Source: Streptomyces endocoffeicus (GTDB lineage: Bacteria; Actinomycetota; Actinomycetes; Streptomycetales; Streptomycetaceae). From it: a DNA stretch of 64,000 nucleotides. Location: NCBI RefSeq assembly GCF_016741935.1, contig NZ_JAERRG010000023.1:62001-126000 (forward strand), read 5' to 3'. Each line of letters begins with the position of its first letter. Positions within the stretch are counted from its first letter, which is position 1. The notes beneath the pieces are model-generated. The model was not told where the DNA came from, did no database searches, and worked only from the letters and a program-made list of their open reading frames with translations. The position numbers were made by a program, and so were the translations under genes. Positions 9,086 through 17,561 of this stretch are shown in pieces.

Positions 9086-11401
9086 TCACGCCTGATTCCT
9101 CAGACGGGAGGTTTCGGCGAGCTTGTACGCCTTGTCGTGCTCGGCGGACCGTACCTCCTCGATGAGTACGGCGAGAGCGGGCCCGTCGGGGACACCGCCG
9201 GACAACTCGACGGAGGCGTCGGTGAGTCGGACGATAGAGGCGGCCACGGCGTCGCGGACGTCCGCCTGGAGCGCCCAGTCGGGGTTGGCCTGGGTCCGCA
9301 GCCTGCGGGCGACCTTGGCCAGTGCGCGGGCCGCCGCCGGGCGGCGCCTGACGTCCATCAGCTCGTCCGACTTGAGTCCGGCCGCGGTCTGGAGCGACTT
9401 GCGGTCGAAGAGGTCCTCCTTGGACGCGTTCATCGACTCGCCGTGGCCGCCCCGGTCGCCCGCGTCGACGGTCGCGTACGGCAGCAGGTTGCGGAAGGTG
9501 AGGTAGGCGGTCGCGGCGGCCGGCACGTCGGTGGCGTCGAAGAGGTCGAGCGCGGTGTCGAAGACGTTCCGCAACTGGCCGGCGAGCAGTTGTTCGGTGG
9601 GCAGCAGCCAGTCGAGGGTCATCACCTGGCCTTTCAGGTCGCGCACCGCCTGCCCTCGCAGCGCGGCCGGCACGCCGCGCACACCGCCCTCCGCGCCGCT
9701 GGCCAGCGCGTCGGCGGCGAGCCGTTCGACGACCCACGCGGTGGTGTGCAAGCCCATGCCCGCCACCCCGGCCGGGGTCGGTGCCCGGCCGGTGGTCCGG
9801 AGCGGGCCGCCGGTGGGGAAGGTGACGGCCAGTTCGGTGGTCGCGGCGACCGCGACCCAGCCGTTGGTCCTGGCCGGCTGCGGGGTGGGCTGGAGCTTCG
9901 GGTGGATATCCCGTACGGCGTCGAGCAGCTTGGCGCACAGGTCGGGGTCGGCCCTCGGGACGGTGTCCCGGACCGCGTCGGCCAGCCGGTCGACGGCGGC
10001 GGAGGTCGCGTCGGGGCCCAGGAACCGCGACGCCTTGACGGTGTACGGGTACGCCTGCGCGACGGTGACCTGGTGGTCGTGGAGCAGGTGGGCAAGGATC
10101 TCGGCCGCGCCGCGCAGCGCGTCGGTGCGCGCCCGCAGGTCGGCCTCCAGCTGTGCGGCCTCGGCCAGCCAGGCGGACACCCCGAGCTTGGCGTCCTCGA
10201 CGGCCTTGTGGTCGTCGGCGGTGACCGGGTCGGGCGCCGAGGCAGCCAGCTCCGCGGCCTCCCGGATCTTGCGCGCGAGCTGGTGGAGGGCGGTGTACTC
10301 GCCCTCCTCGTCGTCCGGGGCGGCCAGGTACGGTGCGAGGCCCTGGAGCACCTGGGCGGTGCCGAGCGCGGGGACGGGCACCGGCGGCAGCAGCCCGGCG
10401 GCGGCGTCGGCCGCCCGCTCCCTGGCCCGGGCGCTCCGGTTGGTCGCGAAGGGGCGGGTCAGCAGCACCACGTCGCGGGCCGCCACGGCCGCCACGGCCG
10501 CCACGGCGAACGGCTCGCGGGCCGCGTTCGTCTTCACGACGTCGGCCACCGCGCCGGGCCGCAGCGCGAAGGCGAGGTCGGCCGCCCGGATGGCGGCGTC
10601 GAAGGCGAACAGCCGCCACAGCGCCGCCTTCATCCCCTCAGGTCCGCCGACATCCGCCGAGGCCGGTGGCACGAGGTCCGGCGCGCCCGACTCCTCAAGG
10701 GCCAGCACATGGGCCCGGTAGGTGCCCTCGCCGGAACCGCGCGAGCCGCGCGCGGACTTGGCCGGGACGGTGGCGAACGGCAGGTAGCTGACGTAGGCGA
10801 GGTGGTGGGCGATCGCCGCCTCCAGGTTGGCCCGCCGCTCCTCCAGGTTGGCCCGCCACTCCTCCGGGGTGGCCGGCTGCCGGGCGAGCAGCGAGCCGAC
10901 CCGCCAGCCGGCGTCCTCCAGCAGCAGGGTCCGCTCGGCGCGGTCCTCCAGCCGGTTCAGCAGCTTCATGCCGTGCGAGTCGGGGTCGCCCATCCAGGAG
11001 CTGACCACCTTCTGCCACTCCAGCAGCACCAGTGCGGCGGCCGGCACGGTGCGGCCGTGCACCATCGAATGCACCGAGTCCACGATCGTCTGGCAGGCGA
11101 CGGTGTGGTCGCCCATCCGGCTCCCGAACGGCGACGGTGTGCGCTGGAGCCGGCTGATGACCAGCCGCTTGATCAACCCGTCGGCCCCCACCTCCAGCCG
11201 CGGATGCAGCCGCACCACCGCCCCGGCCGGCAGGTCGGGGTGCTCCGCCAGGTTCAGGCTGGTCAACGTGCGCTTCAACGCCGACCGGGCGGCCGGCGGC
11301 AGCCCGGCCGGCTCCAGGATCTGCGTCCCGGTCCGCGTCACCGCCGGCCGCTCGGCCCCCGGCTCGCCCCCCGCCTCGCCAGGCCCCAACTTCCGCTTCA
11401 T
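9086..11401 (-). CDS. large helical protein of unknown function with duplicated MGxHT motif
   Basis: I do not recognise the family. The 771-aa protein starts at an ATG behind GGGGGAG. It is rich in Ala, Leu and Arg, mostly predicted helix, and has no signal peptide, membrane segment or known catalytic motif. Two regions share a motif: MGDHTVA at residues 96-102 and MGLHTTA at 549-555, each followed by a hydrophobic helix, which suggests an internal duplication. A short direct repeat (RANLEERRANLE) lies in the middle. It stands alone between a regulator and a serine hydrolase, both transcribed independently. The opposite strand is also largely open, but only as a composition effect. Confidence 0.75.
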   Translation of the reverse strand: MKRKLGPGEAGGEPGAERPAVTRTGTQILEPAGLPPAARSALKRTLTSLNLAEHPDLPAGAVVRLHPRLEVGADGLIKRLVISRLQRTPSPFGSRMGDHTVACQTIVDSVHSMVHGRTVPAAALVLLEWQKVVSSWMGDPDSHGMKLLNRLEDRAERTLLLEDAGWRVGSLLARQPATPEEWRANLEERRANLEAAIAHHLAYVSYLPFATVPAKSARGSRGSGEGTYRAHVLALEESGAPDLVPPASADVGGPEGMKAALWRLFAFDAAIRAADLAFALRPGAVADVVKTNAAREPFAVAAVAAVAARDVVLLTRPFATNRSARARERAADAAAGLLPPVPVPALGTAQVLQGLAPYLAAPDDEEGEYTALHQLARKIREAAELAASAPDPVTADDHKAVEDAKLGVSAWLAEAAQLEADLRARTDALRGAAEILAHLLHDHQVTVAQAYPYTVKASRFLGPDATSAAVDRLADAVRDTVPRADPDLCAKLLDAVRDIHPKLQPTPQPARTNGWVAVAATTELAVTFPTGGPLRTTGRAPTPAGVAGMGLHTTAWVVERLAADALASGAEGGVRGVPAALRGQAVRDLKGQVMTLDWLLPTEQLLAGQLRNVFDTALDLFDATDVPAAATAYLTFRNLLPYATVDAGDRGGHGESMNASKEDLFDRKSLQTAAGLKSDELMDVRRRPAAARALAKVARRLRTQANPDWALQADVRDAVAASIVRLTDASVELSGGVPDGPALAVLIEEVRSAEHDKAYKLAETSRLRNQA

Positions 11402-11559
11402 GCCGTACTCCCCCTGTCAGTCGTCACGTCCAGGGGTAACCCATCACGCGGGGCACCGCCGCATCCCCTATTTCGCCATATTTGGTCACGTTCTCTTCAC
11501 TCGGTCGGACCAGTCAGTCGGCCGCGCGGGCGATCGACTCAGCGGCCGCCACAGCCCAC

Positions 11560-12747
11560 CTAGACCGCTGAGCCTTCGGCACTCGGGGCGCGGGTGAGCA
11601 GGTCGGCGACCCGGGCGACCATCTGGCTCTCCGCACCGTTGCGGGCGGTTGTCGGATGATAAGCGAGCACGAAGCGGCGCCGCTGGTCGCGAGTGGAGAA
11701 CGCGGCGTTCTTGTAGCCGTAGGTCTCGCCGGTCTTGCCCCAGAGGGTGATGCCGTTCACGGTGGCCTGCTGCAGCCCGGTGCTGTAGCGAGCCGGAGAG
11801 CCGTCCAGCATCCGTACGTCATTGGGCGGCAGGGTGAACATCATCAGAAGCAGCTCCGGCGGAAGCAGCTCGCCGGAGAACAGCGCGGCGAGCATCCGGT
11901 CGAGGTCGCCCGTGGTGGAGATCATGTCGCCCTCGCCCCGGGCGGACGACTGGTCATAGGCGGTGATGTCCCGCAGGCTGCCGTCGGACATCGCCAGATA
12001 GCCGTGCACGTGTCGGCCGTGGATGCGTGGGTCGTTGCCCGGCACGACGGTGCGCGCCAGGTCCAGTGGACGCAGGAGGCGGGCCGCGATGGCCTCCCCG
12101 TACGGGCGGCCTGTCACCTTGTCGACAATCAGTGCGGCCAGTGCGTAGTTGATGCCGCGGTACTCCTGTCGGGTGCCCGGGGCGAACTTCAGCGGACCGT
12201 GCGTCGCGGTCGCCACCCACTCCTCCGGCGTCCAGTGATCGAAGCGGTGGCGTAACACCTCCTCCGGGGTCTCCGGCTCGGGGATACCGACGTGGTCGGG
12301 CAGCCCACTGGTGTGGTTCAACAGGTGCGCCACGGTGACGGCCGCGAACGGGGCCGGCAGCAGATCCGGCAGGATACGTCGCACCGGCGCGTCGAGGTCG
12401 ACCCGGCCCTCGGCCACCAACTGCAGCACCACCGTGGCGACGAAAACCTTGGTGATGCTGCCGATCCTGACCTTGTCCTGCGGCGTCACCGGCCGCTGCG
12501 TCCCGATGTCGGCCACGCCCGAGGTGCCGCGCCAGTATCCGGCCGTGCCGCCGACTCGCAGTTGGGCCGCGGTTGACGGTGGGTGTTCAAGGTCGTCGAT
12601 CGTCGCCTGTAGGGCGGTGGGGTCCAGCGGCGGGAGCGCCACGGGCGAGGCGGCGGCGCGGCGGGCGGGCAGCGCGACCGCCCCCGCCAGGGCCGCCCCC
12701 AGGGCGGCACCCGCAAAGGCCCTTCGTGACATGCGCGTTGAGGTCAT
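11560..12747 (-). CDS. Tat-exported serine hydrolase, beta-lactamase/DD-peptidase family
   Basis: Secreted penicillin-binding-fold hydrolase of the D-Ala-D-Ala carboxypeptidase/esterase group, about 395 aa. The N-terminus has a twin-arginine signal (MSRRAFAGAALGAALAGAVA, ending near AAASP). The nucleophile motif is SITK (about residues 97-100), and WGKTGETYGY near the C-terminus corresponds to the KTG/HTG motif. The second motif, normally YxN in a YSNTNY context, reads YRGINY, so the usual Asn is Gly. Start choice is uncertain: AAGGAG lies only 1 nt before ATG 12747, and ATG 12732 or 12783 are alternatives. Function could be peptidoglycan trimming or esterase activity. Confidence 0.82.
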   Translation of the reverse strand: MTSTRMSRRAFAGAALGAALAGAVALPARRAAASPVALPPLDPTALQATIDDLEHPPSTAAQLRVGGTAGYWRGTSGVADIGTQRPVTPQDKVRIGSITKVFVATVVLQLVAEGRVDLDAPVRRILPDLLPAPFAAVTVAHLLNHTSGLPDHVGIPEPETPEEVLRHRFDHWTPEEWVATATHGPLKFAPGTRQEYRGINYALAALIVDKVTGRPYGEAIAARLLRPLDLARTVVPGNDPRIHGRHVHGYLAMSDGSLRDITAYDQSSARGEGDMISTTGDLDRMLAALFSGELLPPELLLMMFTLPPNDVRMLDGSPARYSTGLQQATVNGITLWGKTGETYGYKNAAFSTRDQRRRFVLAYHPTTARNGAESQMVARVADLLTRAPSAEGSAV

Positions 12748-12889
12748 GCTCCTTACGCTGTCAGCGGGCACGTGCCCGCGCATCAGGGTTCGCCCCGGAG
12801 CGATCCCTGATCAACTCCCCCGGCCCGCCCACCCGGCGGGGCGCCCTCCGTGACGCGGCACCCTCGCCGTCCTCACGATCCAGTCCACC

Positions 12890-13402
12890 GTGCTGATGGC
12901 CGCCCTCGGGTTACTGCTGGCCGGGACTCTCCTCACAGCAGGCGGTCTGACCACGCTGACGGTGAATCCGGTGCGGAGGGTGACCCCGAAGCCCCGGCAC
13001 TCCCACGGGCCGACATCCACCCCGCCGACGCCTCCCACAACCTCTCCCACGGCGCCAACGACCCCGGCCCCGCAGACCACCTCCGCGGCACCGCCAACCT
13101 CCCCGCCGACCTCCGCCCCCGGCTCGTCGCAAGCGCCCCCGCCGCCCGGAGCGTCCGGCCCGCCCGGGGGCACCGCCGAACCGGCACAGCAGACGGAGGC
13201 CAACCAGCCGGCCCTGCTGACGACGTGGCTGGGGTTCTTCGGCCAAGTCCTCGGACTGCTGACCGCGCTGATCGGACTCATCGCAGCCCCCAGAGATCCG
13301 GCTCCCGCCCCCGCCCCGGCAGGACAGGAGCGGTCCGGCCGCACGCCCCGGCTCAGAGGGAGCGACCAGCCCCCACGAGGCAGACGGCCTCCTCGCCGGT
13401 GA
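12890..13402 (+). CDS. small membrane protein with Pro/Thr-rich linker (hypothetical)
   Basis: Not recognised. The 170-aa frame has a hydrophobic segment at residues 2-25, then a long Thr/Pro/Ala/Ser linker, a second hydrophobic helix (LGFFGQVLGLLTALIGLIAA, about 113-132) and a basic C-terminus. An in-frame stop at 12851 limits the N-terminus to GTG 12890 or ATG 12896; neither has a clear ribosome site. Codon 8 is a rare TTA, which would make expression bldA-dependent. Low-complexity composition means this could also be spurious. Confidence 0.45.
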   Translation: MLMAALGLLLAGTLLTAGGLTTLTVNPVRRVTPKPRHSHGPTSTPPTPPTTSPTAPTTPAPQTTSAAPPTSPPTSAPGSSQAPPPPGASGPPGGTAEPAQQTEANQPALLTTWLGFFGQVLGLLTALIGLIAAPRDPAPAPAPAGQERSGRTPRLRGSDQPPRGRRPPRR

Positions 13403-13776
13403 CGCCCCCGAGAAGATCCGAGGGAACGTTGCTCCCGATGAAGGTGGGTTTCCGGCCCATCCTGCTCAACGTACGGGCCCGCGGCGGCGCGGTGCTCGGT
13501 CGTCATGCACTCCTCGCCCTGGTCGCGGGGCGATCGTCGGCGAACCCCTAGTCCTCGTCGTCCGGATCGCCGGCGACGCCGCCTGCGTCGCGGCGCTACG
13601 GCTGCGCGGGCGTGGTCCGCAGTGGGGCATCGAGCGTGACTCGCATTGGCCTTTCCCCGCAGCATCCGATGCATGAGGATTATCCGCCAGATCCCTTCCA
13701 GCATTCACCTTTGTGACCCGGATCGGCGGCGGTCCTCGCCCTGGTCCGGATGCTCTCTCGATCCTTTGGAGGACTA
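13403..13776. other. intergenic region, no supported gene
   Basis: About 370 bp upstream of the small secreted protein. Short frames exist on both strands but none has a ribosome site or family similarity. I see no repeat or clear promoter beyond the GGAGGA ribosome site at 13768-13773. Confidence 0.5.
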
Positions 13777-14277
13777 ATGAACCGAAGACGCGCCTTACTC
13801 GGCGCGGTCAGCTTGGTAGTGGCCGCCCTGCTCGGACTCGTCACTTCCCCCGTGGCACATGCCGCCGGAGCAGCATCCGCTGCACAGGGCTCGTCCGCAC
13901 AGATCCGGGGAGAACACCCGGAACTCAATGGTTACCGCATCAAGACGGTGAGCAGCGCCGCCGTCTACCTGGTCCTCGACGGCAAGCGCCGCGGGATCCC
14001 CAATGAGACCACGTACTTCAATCTGTTCCGCAGCTGGGACGGAATTCAGAACGTGATCGACATCGACAGCATCGACGACGGCGGCAACCTGTCGGACGGC
14101 GCCATGTTGGCCAAGTCGCCTTCCTCCGCCACGGTTTACCTTGTCAGTAACGGCGTCAAGCGCGGGATCACCAGCGCGGCGGTGTTCGACAAGTACTCCT
14201 TCGACTGGGACAAGATCGTCACCGTGAGCGCGGTCGTGCTGGACGCCGTCCCCAACGGCCCCGTCATCTCTTCCTGA
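13777..14277 (+). CDS. secreted protein with two YLV-GxKRGI repeats (hypothetical)
   Basis: Exported protein of 166 aa, starting at ATG 13777 behind GGAGGA. A Sec-type signal (MNRRRALLGAVSLVVAALLG, cleaved after AHAAG or similar) precedes two tandem units of about 50-60 residues. The first contains VYLVLDGKRRGIPNETTYFN and the second VYLVSNGVKRGITSAAVFDK, each ending in a W-D-I/K-I stretch. Such YLV-x-GxKR-x-I repeats occur in surface and secreted actinobacterial proteins of unknown role. Codon 7 is TTA, so translation may depend on the bldA tRNA. A terminator hairpin follows at 14286, so it is monocistronic. Confidence 0.78.
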   Translation: MNRRRALLGAVSLVVAALLGLVTSPVAHAAGAASAAQGSSAQIRGEHPELNGYRIKTVSSAAVYLVLDGKRRGIPNETTYFNLFRSWDGIQNVIDIDSIDDGGNLSDGAMLAKSPSSATVYLVSNGVKRGITSAAVFDKYSFDWDKIVTVSAVVLDAVPNGPVISS

Positions 14278-14285
14278 CGCCGCTC

Positions 14286-14314
14286 GGGGCCGCTCACCGA
14301 AGTGCAGCGGCCCC
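14286..14314 (+). terminator. hairpin terminator after the small secreted protein
   Basis: GGGGCCGCT pairs with AGCGGCCCC (9 bp) around an 11-nt loop, starting 8 bp after the stop codon. No U-tract, as is common in Streptomyces. Confidence 0.65.
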
Positions 14315-14414
14315 TCTCGCGGCAACACATCTCAGCCAGGCGGGCTCTGCGTCGGTGGCCGATGCCTTGGCCGAGCACACAGGCACCACCGCCAGTCCAG
14401 TGGCGGCGTCTGGG

Positions 14415-15263
14415 TCAGCGCGTCGTCGCGAGGTAGCCGTCCGCGAGCGAGAGGCTGCGGTCACGCAGGGTCGCCCTGGCCTGTTCGTCGTAGGCCTGGT
14501 CGTTCGCGCGGGCGGGCCGGAGGCGGTCGAAGAACTGGCCGGTGGTGCCTTCGAGGGTGGGGTCGACGGCGAGCCTGCGGGTGGCCTCGACTCCCGATTC
14601 GAGGGTGTCGGCGGTGACGCCGATCTCGGACAGGACGATTTTGGTCGGCATGTAGGTGCCGGGGTGCAGGCAGGTGGCGGTCAGCTCGGTGGGCGCGAAC
14701 CGTCCCGCGAGGTCGAAGCAGTGCATGATCTGCGCGAGCTTGCTCTGGCCGTAGGCGCGCGTGCCTGAGTAGCCGCGCTCCAGCATGAGGTCGTCGAAGT
14801 CGAGCGGGTGCTGCCCCAGGGAAGAGACATGGACGACGCGGGCGGCGTGCTGCGTGGTCGCGGAGGCCCGCAGGAGCGGGAGCAGGTTCTCGGTGAGTAC
14901 GAAGGTCGCCAGGTAGTTCACCGCGAAGCGCAGCTCATGGCCGTCGCGGCTGGTGCGGCGCTCGCGTCCGTCGGGCTCGCCGGAGCCGATGCCCGCGTTG
15001 TTCACAAGCGCGTCGAGGGTGTCCGCGCTGTCCGCGATGGTGTCGGCCAGCCCGGCCACCTGGGCGAGGTCGGACAGGTCGGCGACCGCGGTGACGGGTG
15101 CGGTGGCGCCGGCTCTGCGGACCTCGGCGATGAGCCGCTCGAGCTTGGCGGGGTCGCGGCCGTGCAGGACGAGTCGGACGTCGTCGTCGGTCGCGAGGCG
15201 CAGAGCGAGGGCGCGGCCGAGGCCGTCGGTGGCGCCGGTGATCGCGATGGTCGTAGTGGTCAT
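14415..15263 (-). CDS. SDR-family oxidoreductase
   Basis: NAD(P)-dependent short-chain dehydrogenase of 282 aa, similar in layout to retinol dehydrogenase/WWOX-like SDRs. The cofactor motif TGATDGLG lies at about residues 10-17, NNAG at about 88-91, the catalytic serine in VVHVSSLG and the YxxxK pair in YGQSK. The ATG at 15263 has a strong GGAGGAAGGA site. It is divergent from the methyltransferase gene across a 369-bp spacer and convergent with the small secreted protein. Substrate unknown. Confidence 0.88.
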   Translation of the reverse strand: MTTTTIAITGATDGLGRALALRLATDDDVRLVLHGRDPAKLERLIAEVRRAGATAPVTAVADLSDLAQVAGLADTIADSADTLDALVNNAGIGSGEPDGRERRTSRDGHELRFAVNYLATFVLTENLLPLLRASATTQHAARVVHVSSLGQHPLDFDDLMLERGYSGTRAYGQSKLAQIMHCFDLAGRFAPTELTATCLHPGTYMPTKIVLSEIGVTADTLESGVEATRRLAVDPTLEGTTGQFFDRLRPARANDQAYDEQARATLRDRSLSLADGYLATTR

Positions 15264-15632
15264 GCCGGTCCTTCCTCCGCGGGACTACGGATGAGGAGGT
15301 GGATGGGGGCATCGACAAGGGCACGATGGGGCTCGCCGATGGGACTCGCTCCGAGCGGCGGAGGTACGGCGAGTACCTCGTACCCGAGGAGACCGAAGAC
15401 GATTCGAGCGTCGAGTGCCGGTGAACGACCTGTCGGGAAATCCCTCCGTTCGACGGCGCGGAAGGAGACGGATCCGGTCCGGCCCCTCTGGAGAGGGTGG
15501 CCCATGGACTTGCCCAAATGCCCAGGCCAACGCCATGCTCGAGGTCGTTGCTCTATGGCTGTGCCAGGGGCTGAGTGCATGATGGGCTGACTCCGGGGCC
15601 CATAAAAATGGACGTTCATTATAATCGGGGTC
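15264..15632. other. divergent intergenic region between SDR and methyltransferase genes
   Basis: A reverse-strand frame crosses this stretch and its stop overlaps the SDR start as ATGA, but it has no recognisable protein features or good start. The right end holds the methyltransferase promoter and a palindrome (15607-15625). Otherwise nothing supported. Confidence 0.45.
15607..15625 (+). promoter_or_regulatory. -10 TATAAT with overlapping palindrome, likely leaderless promoter
   Basis: TATAAT at 15620-15625 is a consensus -10 hexamer only 7 bp before ATG 15633, so transcription should begin at or next to the start codon. The 14-bp palindrome AATGGACGTTCATT (15607-15620; one mismatched pair) abuts the -10, the position of a TetR-type repressor site. 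No good -35 is visible and no TetR gene is adjacent. Confidence 0.6.
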
Positions 15633-16511
15633 ATGCGGGCCAAACCGAGTCGCACCGCGCAACATGTGGCGTTGTTCCGGGCGTTGGAGTCAGTACGGCA
15701 GGGGCCTCGCCTGTTCCATGACCCGTATGCCGCATCCTCGCTCAGCTTCGGTTATCAACTGGTGGTCGCGCTTGCCCGGGTGCCGCGTGTGGGGCGTGGC
15801 GTCGAGCGTTACATCGATGAACGCTGGCCTGCCGGTCCGCGCGCGTCGGCAGTGGTGCGGACCAGGCTCATCGACGACTTGTTCATTGGAGCCCTGGATG
15901 ACGGCGCGCGGCAGGCGGTCCTGCTGGGAGCGGGATACGACAGCCGCGCGTTCCGCCTTGCTGCGGCTCGTGCCGTATCCGTCCTGGAAGTCGATCACCC
16001 GGCGACCCAGGCCATCAAGCGCGAACTCGTCGCCCGGCACGTCCCCGCCGACCAGCAGGATCGCGTCCGCTTTGTGCCGGTCGACTTCCTGCGTGAGGAC
16101 CTGGTCGCAGCTCTGCGGCAGTCCGGTTTCCAACGCGAGCGTACGGTGGTCACGTGGGAGGGCGTGACGAACTATCTCAACCCGCGCTCGGTACACGACA
16201 CGCTCACGGGACTTGCCTCGGCGATGCCGGCCGGGAGTCGGGTCATCTTCACCTACATGGACCGAAGAGCGTTGGATGGCACCGGCGATTTCGACGGAGT
16301 CGCCGAATGGGCGGACACGGTGCGCGCTGCTGGTGAGCCTTTCACTTTCGGGTTCCTGCCGGACGAACTCCCTGAGTATCTGGCCGAGCGGGGGTTCCGA
16401 CTGGCCCTGGACCGTTCCGCGCGAGAAGCCGCCGCCCTCTACCTGGAACCACTGGGCCGGCGCGAACCGGCCGCGCCGTTCTACCGAATCGCCCAGGCGG
16501 AGGTGAGGTAG
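15633..16511 (+). CDS. class I SAM methyltransferase, leucine-carboxyl-methyltransferase family
   Basis: O-methyltransferase of the LCMT-like family common in actinobacteria, cytosolic, 292 aa. Markers are RTRLIDDLF, the SAM-binding turn VLLGAGYDSRAFRL (about residues 89-102), the acidic loop VLEVDHPATQAIK, and VTWEGVTNYLNPRSV in the middle. The ATG at 15633 has no ribosome site and lies 7 bp after a TATAAT box, so translation is probably leaderless. It is divergent from an SDR gene and convergent with an alpha/beta hydrolase; small-molecule methylation is likely, substrate unknown. Confidence 0.87.
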   Translation: MRAKPSRTAQHVALFRALESVRQGPRLFHDPYAASSLSFGYQLVVALARVPRVGRGVERYIDERWPAGPRASAVVRTRLIDDLFIGALDDGARQAVLLGAGYDSRAFRLAAARAVSVLEVDHPATQAIKRELVARHVPADQQDRVRFVPVDFLREDLVAALRQSGFQRERTVVTWEGVTNYLNPRSVHDTLTGLASAMPAGSRVIFTYMDRRALDGTGDFDGVAEWADTVRAAGEPFTFGFLPDELPEYLAERGFRLALDRSAREAAALYLEPLGRREPAAPFYRIAQAEVR

Positions 16512-16592
16512 TGCACCGACAAGGCGTCCGTCGGCTTGCCGACGGCGCTGCGAGTGCCGACAGCGACCCACTGCTCCCTGCGGCCGAGAGCC

Positions 16593-16626
16593 TGCTCGAG
16601 TTGCTCGAGTTGCTCGAGTTGCTCGA
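16593..16626. repeat. 9-bp tandem repeat (TTGCTCGAG, about 3.7 copies)
   Basis: Short minisatellite in the convergent gap between the methyltransferase and the alpha/beta hydrolase. No hairpin-forming or coding role is apparent. Confidence 0.8.
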
Positions 16627-16649
16627 CCGCAGGTCCATGCAGCCGACGC

Positions 16650-17387
16650 CTACACTCCGCCTGTGGTCCGGACCGCCGCGGACGCGATCTCTGTCAGCAG
16701 GGCGGCGACAGCCTCAGGCTCGCTGATCATGAGATCGTGTCCGCTGTCGATCTCCCAGAATCGGCCTTCAGCGCGCGCCTTGGCTATCAGATCCTGGTTA
16801 TGGATACCGCGACCCAGACTTGTGGTGGAGACAATCCGGTACTGCGGTATCGCCTCCAGCGTTGGCTCGTTGTTCAGGACGAGTGGCTGCTCAAGAGTTT
16901 TCCATGGGTGAGGGGTGAGGCGTGGCAGCGTCCACTTGATGTCCTTGGGGTCCGTAACTCCAAAAAACCTGACCAGGTCCTCGCTGGGGAAGAGCACTAG
17001 CTCGACACCGTTGATGACCTGGCCATTTTCCCGCTCCTTGAGGAGGGCCGGGAATGCCTCGATCTGCGACCGGCCATCGGGGGCATCGAGAAACACGAGC
17101 TTCCCGACCCGGTCGCTGACGCGATCAGCGGCTCCCTTGATCACCGTACCGCCGTAGCTGTGACCAACGAGCACCACGTCTCTCAGGCCCTCGTAGAAAA
17201 GGAGGTTGGCCACTTCGGTGATGTGCATGTTCAGATCGACATCGGGGCTCACGAGGTGTGACCGATCGCCCAGCCCCGTCAGGGTCGGGGAATATACGGT
17301 GTGGCCCTCAGCCTCCAGTAGACGAGCGACCTTCCGATAGCACCAGCCGCCATGTCCAGCACCGTGGACCAGTACATAGGTGGCCAT
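16650..17387 (-). CDS. alpha/beta-fold hydrolase (esterase/methylesterase-like)
   Basis: Serine hydrolase of 245 aa, cytosolic. It begins MATYVLVHGAGHGGWCYRKV (oxyanion region HGAGHGG), has the nucleophile elbow GHSYGG at about 81-86 and a likely catalytic His in WEIDSGHDLMISEP near the C-terminus. The layout matches the plant salicylate-binding/methylesterase-like group widespread in Streptomyces. ATG 17387 has a strong GGAGGAGAG site. The gene runs in the same direction as the XRE regulator upstream, 174 bp away, which is the usual pairing for MmyB-type regulators. Confidence 0.88.
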   Translation of the reverse strand: MATYVLVHGAGHGGWCYRKVARLLEAEGHTVYSPTLTGLGDRSHLVSPDVDLNMHITEVANLLFYEGLRDVVLVGHSYGGTVIKGAADRVSDRVGKLVFLDAPDGRSQIEAFPALLKERENGQVINGVELVLFPSEDLVRFFGVTDPKDIKWTLPRLTPHPWKTLEQPLVLNNEPTLEAIPQYRIVSTTSLGRGIHNQDLIAKARAEGRFWEIDSGHDLMISEPEAVAALLTEIASAAVRTTGGV

Positions 17388-17561
17388 GATCTCTCCTCCT
17401 GCTCTGTGTTGACTACAGCCGGGCATACGGCAGGACATGCCGATGCATGACTTGGGACGCGTGGGTTCTTCCCACAGGGCGAGGCCCGGCGGGAGGGATG
17501 ATTCGCCCGCTGTTTTCCCGGACCGCCATAGTGCGGCGGCAGTGCCCGGTGCCGTTGGGGT

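Noticed and set aside
9035..11563. 842-aa open frame antisense to the 771-aa protein
   Set aside because: Its composition (Gly/Arg/Gln-rich, no hydrophobic periodicity) is that of an antisense GC-rich frame; the opposite strand has the ribosome site, helices and third-position GC bias.
15260..15655. 131-aa reverse frame overlapping the SDR start as ATGA
   Set aside because: The overlap looks operon-like, but there is no ribosome site or family similarity, and the frame crosses the methyltransferase promoter; the SDR has its own strong site.
16593..16626. TTGCTCGAG tandem units considered as XRE-regulator binding sites
   Set aside because: They lie in a convergent 3' gap more than 700 bp from any relevant promoter, so a control role is unlikely.
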